Positions 36,501-46,611 of a DNA stretch of 64,000 nucleotides are shown piece after piece. The DNA lies in NCBI GenBank assembly GCA_013397935.1, contig VZRN01000255.1, positions 286,814-350,813 of the forward strand, given 5' to 3'. This stretch comes from Dasyornis broadbenti. Taxonomy: Eukaryota > Chordata > Aves > Passeriformes > Dasyornithidae. Numbering within the stretch: the stretch's first letter is position 1; every line of letters starts with the position of its first letter. The translations under genes were made by a program, and so were the position numbers. Under the pieces are notes generated by a model, which saw only the letters and a list, made by a program, of their open reading frames with translations, had not been told where the DNA came from and ran no database searches.

Positions 36501-39424
36501 TGGCTATTAATTCCTCATATACTGCATTGTAGGGAGGATTTTTCTACTACTTCCATGAAATGCAATCATACAAAGAAGTGAAAAATGGTTTGGAATTATT
36601 TAGTAAAGGGGAAAACTTCCAAGTGCTATCGCCAGTGCAAAGAGATCGGTCTCAGTCTAAATAGTATCTTAGCCTATTGTATCAATTTCAAGAGTTTTAT
36701 TTAGACATCTAATCGTAATCAATTATACAATCACATGAGTGCTGACTGCAGAACCTGTAAGAATGCAGTGACTGCACTTCCCAAAGAAACAAAAACCCTC
36801 ATGAACTGTCATACTGAAATCAATACCCAAAGAACAAGAAGGTATTTCACAACAGACTCTCTCCTTCCTGGTATCGGCAGGTAGGTAGAACCATTTTGGT
36901 GGCAAATAAATTACATTTCCCCAAAAGAGATAAGAACAACACAAGAGAGACTTCCCAGTGAGAGAAGAAGCAGGCAAAAAGTTACTTAGAAGCACAAAAA
37001 AAATGTAACCAATCACTAGAAAAGGAAGTCAACAGGGTGCAAGAACAGGGGGATGCAAAAAGTGTGTGCTACCTCTATCCTGTTGGGACATCTAACAGGC
37101 ACCACAAGATGTACTGGCAAAGCCCTTGACAGTCTTGAATATAGAAATACAGGATGAAATCCAACTATAAAGGAGGGAAAAGTGATTAAGATAAGAAAGT
37201 GTAAAGCAAATGAGACATTGTCTTTCTGAATCATCTGTCTTGCAAATCCAGCATGCTATCACCTCGTTTTAGATGTTCTTCTGCCATGTAAACTGCAGTC
37301 CCTGTGTGTGGGACAGGATAATAGTGTTACCTCACTTTCCTTTCCTTTCCTTCTAGGGCTGTCTCTGTGCTTGCCTGTTACAAAGCCACAGAGAGCTCAC
37401 TGCGAGTGAGCAAGGCAACTGCCCCAGCACTGTGGCAGTCCCTTTCTAGCATCTCAGGCGGTGGAATAGTTTGCATATTTCTGCTGAATCCAGGCAGCAA
37501 GTTTTGCATCTTCCAAGGCAAAAAAGGAATTCTCTTAAGAAAGCTGGCAATGACTTGAAGAAGTGGATTATGCCAGAGATAACAAATTACTTCTTTGAAA
37601 AATGAAAGTCCAAATGTCTCAAAATCCCATTCCCATTTACTCAAAAATAGAGCTAGATATGAACAATCAGAGCCTCTGATTCTGTTGCATGTAAAAGCAC
37701 AACTAAGTCACCTACAACACACTGCTAGTCTAGCAGAGATTGTGTTGTGAGATACCAGAGTTGACTTGCCTGCCAAGATTTGGGTGGAAGTACTCAGTTT
37801 AGCACATAATCTGGTTTTGACAAAGTAGCTTTTAAAATCACTCAGACTTATAGTTCCCATCAGCCAAATTCACTTATACAGCTGTTCCCTTCTGTGTGAA
37901 TAACTCTGCTGAGCATACACCACACAGGATGCTCTCTGCTGTATCCCTGCTTGTTTGGGGCTTCAGAAGGGAAGGTGCAGTAAAAACATTGGCCACTACT
38001 TCTATACTCCTGCCTTGGTGCCTGCAGGTTACACTACGTACCACTCGAAAGAGGGCACAGAAAAATTGCAATCCTGGCTCAGCAGCACTTTACAGTAGCA
38101 TAAATAATCCTGCAAGGTGGAGGCTAGCTGAAGAGCCTCCTAGTAAATTTATGCTATTTTTATATTAATTTGTCTGAAAATGAACATAATTTCTCCCCTT
38201 CCTCCATAATTACTGCTATTTAGTTGTAGCTTGAAGCTACACAACACATGTAGCTCTACCATCACTGCTTCCTTTTTCTGTCTAGAGAAATCCAGGACGG
38301 TGCTTTCCTTGAAGAACCAGCCAATGAAATTAATTAATCCAATTAATCTTCCATTAAAGTCATGGTTATCTTACTGGTATCAGTCAGACACTTTAAACAG
38401 ATTTCTATCTAGTTGTTCACACACATGCTTTCAAACCTATTTAAGAACTACCAGTTAAAAAAAACAAACAACAAAGTAAAAGCATTGTGTAAGAGCCTAG
38501 TCATGTTCTCTGCAGGCACACAAAATGACAGAAGGTGACACTTCTCATAAATATATGAGATGATATGAATATAAATGAATATATATGAATATATGAATAA
38601 ATGCTAGAACTCTGGGAACCCAAGCTTGCTGATGGTCATGTGCTTTGCTTCCCAAAGAAGCGCAGAGTCACAGCACACAGTTACCCAAGGGCAAGGTAAA
38701 GCACATATGGTTCTTTACATGACAGCAACTTGCACTGGTATATTTTACAGAGCCAAATTTTGCATGCATAGAATGATGCCAGTGCTAAATAAAAACTAAC
38801 CCATGAGGAGAACCAGCAAGTGTTCAGCCCATCATAAATTGTTACTGAAATGGTTGTATCAAATATTTTTTTCAAAGACATGGAACATCGGTGATGGCGT
38901 AGGTTAAAACTTCTGGGCTCTTTAAAAATTGAAATATTTTGTCTTTTCTTTCACTTTATTAAAAAAAGAAAATAAAGAAAAAAAAAGTAACCAGAACTTC
39001 AATTTTCAAAGTGGCTGCTACAGTAAGGAAAACAAAGTCACTATTTTTGTGATAGGTGAAGCTGTAACTCTGAGGGGTTCTGAAACTAGTCTCAGCTTAC
39101 ATCACTGCTGTTTGGTGATCATTTAGAGCATGATATCTGAATACAGCCTCAAGTCCATTTTTTTAACTTTCTCTGTAAAAAGCTGTCACTTTTTGTCTTG
39201 CGCTTCTCTTTATTATTGGCTAGTCTCTCCACCTACAATATCCACAGTCAATGACTCACCCAATTATCAACATTATGGTTTCCAAACAAGGAGTGTTGTC
39301 TCTGTAGCACAGCAACGTGTGGGGACAGTCATCCCACACAGCTTGTCTGCTCTCTCACCCAACAGTGGTCTAACCTCAAAGCCCACCATGATAAGCTTTC
39401 TGGCACAGATCTTCATTGAAGGTC
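33542..39424. other. Non-coding DNA with no recognised gene
   Basis: Unique, moderately AT-rich sequence. All frames are short and unconvincing. An AT-rich GAATATAT-type low-complexity patch lies at about 38553-38602. Nothing else is supported. Confidence 0.4.
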
Positions 39425-39620
39425 TCCACAGAATCATGGAAAAGTCCACGCTGGAAGGGAACTCAAAAGATCATCTGAGCCAGCCTTTCATGTGAAACAG
39501 AGCCTCCGTGGAATCACTTAGCATCCTTTTCAAAACTTCCAGTGATGGAGACCCTACCACATCTGTGGGGAGGTTGTTCAGTGAATGATGGTTCTCACTC
39601 TAAGAAATACCTTACTTCAA
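39425..39620 (-). mobile_element. Diverged CR1 LINE 3' fragment
   Basis: On the + strand an ACAGAATCATGGAAAAG start, an AAAGATCATCTGAGCCAGCC block, GATGGAGACCCTACCACAT and GGGGAGGTTGTTCAGTG follow the order of a reversed CR1 3' end. It is strongly diverged. Confidence 0.65.
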
Positions 39621-41090
39621 GACAAATATGAACATATTGACATTATTGACAAAAAAAAGAAAAAAATCCCATTTGAAGTGAAAGCACTAACTCTTACATT
39701 CCTCAAGATTTATTACATTACATAACCTGTAAGCAGTTTAAGAGATGTGGTCCCATAATCACATTATTCTCAACCCAGACAGCTCTAGAAAAAACAAAGA
39801 GGACCTCACTGTTTCTGCTGAACTTCTGAACTTGTGTCAAGCTGAAATGCCCCAGAGCAATAGCCAAAGAAAAGAGATGTCTGATAGTGGCACCACCAGT
39901 CTGGGAAGATCCATTTCACTGAAACTCCTTAAAGCGAGAAACAGGCAGCTGAGTCCCACCACCCACCCGATTACCGAGTGCTGCAAATAATGTAATGCAT
40001 TCACATTTAATGAAAAACCAGATCTAATTGGTCAGCCAAGAAAGCCCGACTGAGTTCTCCTGGGTTGTTTGTCACATTGAGAAGATGGTGTTTTGTCAAC
40101 AACAAAATTAAGATGCAACTAATGAATCCCTTAAGTTACTGCTGTCTTCTTTCCCTGCTTGAAGGACAAAAGATTCTTAATTTATAGAGATTCATTAACT
40201 TACCTCTCTCAGTACCTGAGCTAATTTTGGCATCTTCACAAAGGGCTAACATTCCCAAGGCTTTTAAAGCCACTTCTGCCAAGCCTTCCAACTGTGTTGT
40301 ATTTAACAAGCACTAAAAAAATCCTTTGTACTATTTTGTTTAAAACTGTACAAACTCTTTCATCTGAAGGTCTGTTTATCACATTTTCATCCTTTTTATG
40401 GTTAAAGCTCTAAAAATTAATTGACCTTTTGTTCACAAAGACCTTTATCATTTAATTATTAGAACCAAAGAGCAGCTTAATGACACTGGAGTAGGAGAGG
40501 ACAGAGGCGTGTTCTGCAAAAGACAGTCATGCATTATTTCACGAACATCAGTGATGGCTTTCACAAAGCCACACAGAAGTATAGCTCGGGTTGTTCCCCT
40601 TACGTTGCTCTCAGCCAACTGCAAGAGAGTCAGTGAGAAGTAGAAGCACTAATCAATCATTGGGGTAAGCATTCCTCCTTCAGTCACTTCTCCAAAATGT
40701 TGGGATGATAGTTGTGTTAATATGTTATTTCTTCATATATTACCATGGTTTAAAATCTACTTACAGATTAGCACAGAATGTAAAAACAATTTTCTAGAAA
40801 GAATGGCTGGCTGATGCTTTGTGAGTCCTCATGTAAATTTTAGCCACAGAGAAAAACAAAAACAACCCTTGGAAATTTGGTCCACAAACCCAGTATTGAA
40901 TCTGGGGTTCTTTTGTTTAGAGGGGGAAATGGCAAAAGGCAGGGAAGTAACTTTTTCCCCCAAATACTTGAAAGAGAATGTGTTTGTTACTTCCCTCAAT
41001 GGTTGCAGTTTCAAACAAGCCAATAACAAAAAAAAGGCCACGAGTGCTGACACATCCCTCTTCCACCTTCAAAAGATGAAAGGAAAAGCC
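39621..41090. other. Non-coding DNA downstream of KCNRG
   Basis: Intergenic with respect to the - strand genes. A - strand AATAAA at 39707-39712 could serve as a distal KCNRG poly(A) signal. No other feature is recognised. Confidence 0.4.
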
Positions 41091-41096
41091 TTTATT
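41091..41096 (-). terminator. AATAAA poly(A) signal overlapping the KCNRG stop codon
   Basis: On the - strand the last KCNRG codons read AAA TAA A, so a perfect AATAAA hexamer spans the stop codon. If used, it would leave a 3' UTR of only about 10-25 nt. The next - strand AATAAA lies ~1.4 kb downstream (39707-39712), so which one is used cannot be told from sequence. Confidence 0.4.
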
Positions 41097-41344
41097 TCCC
41101 TTTCTGCACTTGGCTTCTCCTTGCCTGTGCTACCCCAGAGCTCCCTGAGGTTTGGCTCACCACGATGGTAAGGCCTGCTGCCCTCTTCATCCTTTCAAAA
41201 CTGTAGCATTCAACCTTCTCTTCACTGGCGACTGTCCTGGTGCTTATGAGGCGAAATCCATCTCTGAGTAAAGTGTCAAGCAGCAGGCCTAGCACATTAG
41301 TACCATTAATCAGCTTTCTATTATCAGGCTTTATGGAAACATAC
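41092..41344 (-). CDS. KCNRG: KCNRG coding exon 2 (C-terminus)
   Basis: The acceptor is TCTGATTTTAG on the - strand, and the exon starts at 41344. Joined to exon 1 across a split AGG codon, it reads RYVSIKPDNRKLINGTNVLG, then LLLDTLLRDGFRLISTRTV and SEEKVECYSFERMK, the same order as the human KCNRG C-terminus. It ends QVQKGK-stop, against human QSQIKK. This exon gives 83 complete codons after the split codon, for a total product of 276 residues; human is 272 as I recall. The sequence after ECYSFERMK is the least conserved part. The stop codon is embedded in an AATAAA hexamer. Confidence 0.9.
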
Positions 41345-43182
41345 CTAAAATCAGAAGAAAAAAGCAGTTAAAACACGCTTTAACTACTTCTTGATAGTGT
41401 ACGTTAGCACAGCTGCACTGTGTTTACAGCAACCAAGGCTCTGGATATTTTTTTCCTCCTTTAAGGACAACTGAACTCTTTCCTTCATTAAGAGTAATTC
41501 TCAGTTCATCCAGTTACATGTTGGGGAAGAAGCACTTCTCTTTCACACTCTCCCCCACTACAAAACCTACTTTCTTAAGAAATAGCTGTGACAACCCCCA
41601 TCTCATCTCACTTAACAGAAGAGCAAGGAGCAGCAGGCCTGCAATGCTCCAAGTTTTTCAGGTAAGAGTAAATGATGGACAACGAAGTCATTAGCTCAAG
41701 AGCATTAACTCTCCAACACACAGGATCTCTCTCTACAAACAGTGACATTTATTGCAAAGTTACCTTGTACAGCAGGTCTTGTGGTAACAAATATGAAAAT
41801 CATTTTCACATGGCCTCAAATGATTTTACTTGATATAAAGTACAGTATAAGAATCTATCCAGACATTCTGAGGAGCAGAAGTCAGGTAAAAATACTATTA
41901 CAAAATATATAAACTCACAGGGGTGAAACTGTTCCACAGTTCACAGGCAAGTACACCAAACATTCATGGAAAGCACAAAAAAGGCAAAAAAAGCCCATGT
42001 CACTACAAAGACTGAGGAGACAGAAATTCAGCAAGGCAATATAATCAAATTTGACTCGTTTCATTACTCAAGATAAGCTTTACTATTGATCTGCACAATT
42101 TTTACCAAGTCTGAAGAAATAAATGAAAAAAATCAGAAATATTTTCCTCACTACTTAAGTTGCCATAACCTACTCAACCAATTGTTAGTCCATTAAAATT
42201 AGTAATATATCACAAAGTTAAGGTTTGGCACACAAATATATATTGCTTCACAAATGCAAAGTAGTTTTTATTCTATTTGCTTAGCCAAAGAAAGTTGGAA
42301 GAAAGATAAACTTTATTATTATTTTTTTAAATAATGAAAAGACTGCTGTGTTGGTTCATATATTCAGACAGAATAACCCTTTTGGAAATACTTCAATGAA
42401 ATTTCCATAAAATTCCCGATGTTCTAACAGCCACAGAGGACAAATTAGGTTAACATTTTCTTATACAATAAGAACATGTCTCCATACAATTGAGACAACC
42501 AGCAAAAGATTGTTTAAAAAAATCTAAGTTGTCATTTGAATACGACACTGCTATCACAAAAATTACTGGTATACAGTTATTGTAGTAAAACCAGAACCTG
42601 GCTCTGAATTCAAAGAAAACGCACTGTGAAGCATATATTTAATAATCTGTCTCTTCTCCCTCCCTCTAATAAAAAACTCTACAAAAGCTTTCCAGTCCCT
42701 GAGATACTGTCTTAGTTCCACTGGTGTATTTAACCCTGCTTAGCCAGCCTCTGTTGCCTGTTTTCCATATGAAAGTCTTTTGGACCATGAGCTAGTGGAG
42801 ATTTTAGGCTTCCCCTCAGCATTTCGCTCCTTTGTTTCCTTTGCTTCATTTTACTGTATTTTTCATGTTCTCTAGAAGGTGATACTGTGAAATTCTCAAG
42901 TGAGTGAGGGGGAAAAGGCAGAGAGAGAAAGACCCAAGAGAGCTCATAAATAAACATAAAGAACAATATTTTAGAAAGCTGAAGAACAGGCAAATCAGTG
43001 TAACAGAAATTAAACTGGGTGGTTTAATTAGAACTAGAATAAGAGAACACTAAACTACCAGAAAGAAGGAAACATTTCTTTCAGTTTCTTTAAAATGAGC
43101 TCTGCTATCACATAGGGTGCACTTCAGGAACTGAAAGTCACAAAGACATCTCCATAATGAGAAGTCACACTAGGGACAGTAC
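41345..43182 (-). other. KCNRG intron
   Basis: A 1.8-kb intron between the GTACTG donor (43182-43177 on the - strand) and the TTTTAG acceptor. It contains two - strand AATAAA hexamers near 42260 and 42312 that could end an intron-retaining isoform. On the + strand it holds a splice-flanked 43-base segment (41619-41661) that could be an antisense DLEU2 exon. Confidence 0.75.
41619..41661 (+). ncRNA. Weak candidate antisense DLEU2 exon in the KCNRG intron
   Basis: A 43-base + strand segment between a pyrimidine-rich acceptor (CTCATCTCACTTAACAG) and a good donor (TTCAG/GTAAGA). In human, DLEU2 runs antisense to KCNRG and TRIM13, so exons here are plausible, but there is no evidence beyond the two sites. 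Confidence 0.2.
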
Positions 43183-43760
43183 CTGGCCACGAACTGGTCA
43201 CCAGCAGAATACTCAGTACCACACTGAAAAACCATGTCGTGATGAGAAGGTCTTTCCAAAGGAAGTGGAACGAGTAGTTTCTGAGAAGGAAAAGGGCTGT
43301 TCCAGCCCTGTCCTGACTGCTGCCCCGTAAACACAGTGATCTGCTCAGCTAGTGCCTCAATGGTGGTACTGCAGGAACAAAAGATCCTGAAAAATGCCTG
43401 CATTTCTTGAAGAGAAAAACGCACTTCCAAGATCTCCAGCCTCGGCTTCAGCAAATGTTCCTGGCTCAGGAGGTCAGCCAGGGGGCAGAGTCCAAAGAAT
43501 TCTGCTTCTCTCTGCAGCCTCTGATAGTCTGAGAAATCAGAAGGTAAGGAGACCTGGAGAGTCCTCAGGAAGTCCATGATGTAACTAAACAAAGCTCCAT
43601 CTCTGTCCACAAAAAACTCTCCATTCACCAGTTTAAATTCCCGGTCATCATCATTCAACATCCGTGCCAGCCTGGACTCAGGGAACTGCTGCAAGGTAGA
43701 AGCCCGGGTTACAAATCTCACACCTCCCACGCTCAGAACGACCACCTCTCGACTACTCAT
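43183..43760 (-). CDS. KCNRG: KCNRG coding exon 1 (T1/BTB domain)
   Basis: KCNRG is a soluble regulator that binds voltage-gated potassium channel subunits through a tetramerisation (T1/BTB) domain and lowers Kv current; in human it is ER-associated and linked to B-cell growth control. The exon encodes 192 full codons starting MSSREVVVLSVGGVRFVTR. The VLSVGG start, the TLQQFPESRLARML segment, FFVDRDGALFSYIMDFLRT and LQREAEFFGL are the expected T1 landmarks (residues ~5-100). The second half (SCSTTIEALAEQITVFT, then HHDMVFQCGTEYS) also follows human KCNRG. I chose the Met at 43760 because human begins MSSQELV; the frame is open upstream to a Met at 43844. The donor is GCCAG/GTACTG. Retention of the intron would add only Y-C-P before a stop, giving 196 residues. 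Confidence 0.93.
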
Positions 43761-45381
43761 GGCTACCTCAGCCACTGAAGAGTCGTAACTCTCTGATCTA
43801 CATGTCTGTGACTTGATCTTTCCTAAACTGCAAGGCAGCTGCAAGAATCGTGTGCTTCTAGCAAGTGTTTGGAGAGAGGTGTGGAGCAGCGACAGGACTC
43901 CCAGGCAACAAAGATGTAAATATCATGTACAATAGTTTTGTTTGCTGGGTTTGGTTGCTTGGAAACTTTGATTCCTGGAATTTAATGTTTTCTTTTTGAA
44001 ATTAACAGCTTGCAAGGACTACTGGAATACAGTGAATTGACTGTCACAACTTATTAAACCTTGAGAGAGGCCAACAAATATTCCCAAAGTATGGCACACG
44101 TTATGTTTGTTTTCTAGAAATGTCAGCTCAACGTTTTCATTCCACACACTGCTGCTCATAGGGCCACTGCAAAAAGACCTTGGATGTTCTTCAAACAAGA
44201 CATTTCAGCATCATATGCTCCGAAAGAAGGGCACTTCAGAGAACTCAGGCTAAAGGTTCCCTTTAAATCACTGTTATCTAAGGCCAAGTCAATACAACCA
44301 GAAAATTCAATTAGCTCCTGAAACAAGGTACACAAAAATACAGTAACAGCAGAAGAACCTATACAAGTTCCAATGCTAAAGCACTCCAAACACCAACAAC
44401 AGCCATATACCTGTTACATTAGACAACCTGTTCAAGGAACCATCCAATCATTTTTCCTGGATTTTGGAATTGCAATCTAGAGAGGCAGAGAGGGACAGGA
44501 GAGCAGCTATTGTAGCTGCCACCTCTGCAAGGCTAGAGCCCAAGCTGCCTTCTCGTGGCAGACCCCTGCATACCTTTCACTGCAATGAGTTCTTAAGGCT
44601 AAGGCCAGTATTTAAGGAAGTGTGGCTTCAGAGAAACATGGATCTAACAAAACAGCTCAGTTACCCCAACAATCCAATGTTGGAAAAGCAAACTGCAAAG
44701 TATGAACTATCTGCTAAGTACATACTGCCCTGCAGCTTGTTCTTATCATTACCTCTAGAATTTATGCTTGCCCTGGAGATACATTTTTGTATAGAACACG
44801 TAATCTGAATGCACAGGGTAATTACAACATTTGGTTATACAAAAAAAAAACCAAGAACAAAACACGAAACCAAAACATATAGCTATTTCAGTGAGAAGTA
44901 ACATCATCAGATATTGGTTCCAGAAGGTGAATGATGCATGCTGCATTTTGCAGTGGAGGGGCAGTCCTCAGCAAGCCTGTCAGCACAGTGCTCATCTCAA
45001 TCACAACTCTTCTTCCTCTTTCCAAACGTTCTCCCAGTTAGATTTTTTTTTAAACTACTATCTTTTATCTTATTCTACAATTACATTAACATCAAACTAA
45101 GCACACAGTTTGGCCCTGTATTTTGGTAAGAAAAATTATTTACAGTGAGTAATATTTCCATAATCATCATTGAAAGAAGAATCCACAAACAAAGTGGTTT
45201 TCAAAGCTCCATTTCATCTTCCGGTTTAGCAGTGCTCAAACTATGTTGACATTATGAATGTTTTGGAATCATTTTGAATCCTTGAATGTTTTCATTGGAA
45301 GTCTGAAAAGACCAATTAATTTAAGAAGTTCCATGTTTTCTTCCCCAGATCTCTCTTAGTTCTTATATTCCAGCAGACACT
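43761..45381 (-). other. Spacer between TRIM13 and KCNRG
   Basis: About 1.6 kb, expected to contain the TRIM13 3' UTR and the KCNRG 5' region, both on the - strand. A TTCTTGCAG acceptor-like site near 43838 could join a KCNRG 5' UTR exon to the coding exon. No clear AATAAA for TRIM13 is seen here, so its 3' UTR may run into KCNRG, as in human. The 114-codon + frame at 44464-44808 is not supported. Confidence 0.55.
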
Positions 45382-46611
45382 TCACAACAGTTTGTATTTG
45401 CACACAAACTGTGCGACATTATCCAGTACAACCAATGTATAGTTTTTACATTTTTCTCTTAAAAGTGAAGCTCCATCTGTCATCTGTTCCCAGTAAAAGA
45501 CTGCATGATCTGCTATCTCCACAGTATCTGCCAAATAGGACAAGCTAATTGTAAGGAACTGAGATTTCCAGCACTGGAGATTGTCAATGACTGACTCCAC
45601 AAAGGACATTCTGGTGACAGCAAGAATAAGCAATAAAATAAGAGAGTTCACTATAAACCTGCGTGAAAAGACTGAGGGAATCTTGAATTTGAAAGTGTTG
45701 TTTTCCTGAGGCAAGGAAAGTTTGTCCACATCAACTAGTTTTATTCCATTCCATTGGCTGGTATCAAAGTTCTTCATTGTGGGGCTGATGTCCACAGAGG
45801 AACAAGGTAAAGGGGTTTCTTTAAGTACCTTGATTTTTTCCCTGAACTCCTGCATCTGTTGCAGAAATATAATGGGTTCGGACACATCTTTGAAGGCCTC
45901 TGCAATGTTAAAAGCCATCCGCTGCTCTTGCAGAATCGTGTTCAGTTTATTGATTTCCGGATCGTAGGCCTGCATCACTGCAAGCTTCATGGTCTCAAAG
46001 TCAGAGAGAATCTCATTTCGCTTCTGCTCCAGTGTGTGCTGCAGCTTCTCAAAGAACTCCTTCACTTTGTCAGAATCTTTCGTCAGCATCTGCAGAGCTT
46101 TCCTCTTACTGGTCTCTAAGGTATCCAGCCGTGAGAGGGCATCTCCACAACGCCAAGTTTCAAAGCCCTGAAACAGGGTTTCAAAAGCCCGCTTCTCCTG
46201 GGAATAAGCTTCTTCAATGGAACAGAAAACATGCTTTGTGTGGTCACCACGGGTGGCACAAACCCCACAGATCAGCTGCATGTCTGTCCGGCAAAAAATG
46301 TTAAGGGGTTGCCCGCTGTGCACTTTGCACACAGGCATTTTTGGAGTTACTTTGATTTTGTTGTACTTCTCCACAATACCTTTCAGGGAATAGTTGACCT
46401 GCAAGCTGTTGACTCCAGTAACAGGAGTCTCCTTCCTGCATGTGGGGCACTTGAAAGGGGATGGCCTCCAAAGCACATTTCGCACATTTCCCTCAAGAAT
46501 CCCTTCCAGACACTTTCTGCAGAAATTGTGTGAACAGGGCAGGACACGAGGATCATCAAACAGGCTACAGCAAATTGGACAGGTGAGATCTTCCTCCAGG
46601 AGCTCCATCAT
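45382..46611 (-). CDS. TRIM13: TRIM13, ER-membrane RING E3 ubiquitin ligase
   Basis: TRIM13 (RFP2) is an ER-anchored E3 ligase acting in ER-associated degradation, ER-stress autophagy and innate signalling. All 409 codons are in one exon, as in human (407 residues). Counting from the first Met: a C3HC4 RING with C11, C14, C26, H28, C31, C34, C55 and C58; a B-box 2 with C95, H98, C107, D110, C115, C118, H124 and H127; a coiled-coil region of ~130-290; and a hydrophobic C-terminal anchor starting at residue ~319 (FIVNSLILLLILAV). The C-terminus VCKYKLL is identical to human. The start is a double Met: the second ATG (46608) matches the human start and has the better context (A at -3, G at +4), so the 408-residue form may be used. 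A strong acceptor (TTTTTTCTCTTTCCTAG) lies 3 bases before the first ATG, so the 5' UTR is spliced. Confidence 0.97.
   Translation of the reverse strand: MMELLEEDLTCPICCSLFDDPRVLPCSHNFCRKCLEGILEGNVRNVLWRPSPFKCPTCRKETPVTGVNSLQVNYSLKGIVEKYNKIKVTPKMPVCKVHSGQPLNIFCRTDMQLICGVCATRGDHTKHVFCSIEEAYSQEKRAFETLFQGFETWRCGDALSRLDTLETSKRKALQMLTKDSDKVKEFFEKLQHTLEQKRNEILSDFETMKLAVMQAYDPEINKLNTILQEQRMAFNIAEAFKDVSEPIIFLQQMQEFREKIKVLKETPLPCSSVDISPTMKNFDTSQWNGIKLVDVDKLSLPQENNTFKFKIPSVFSRRFIVNSLILLLILAVTRMSFVESVIDNLQCWKSQFLTISLSYLADTVEIADHAVFYWEQMTDGASLLREKCKNYTLVVLDNVAQFVCKYKLL

Noticed and set aside
39130..39495. 121-residue + strand frame
   Set aside because: Runs into a CR1 fragment and shows no domain.
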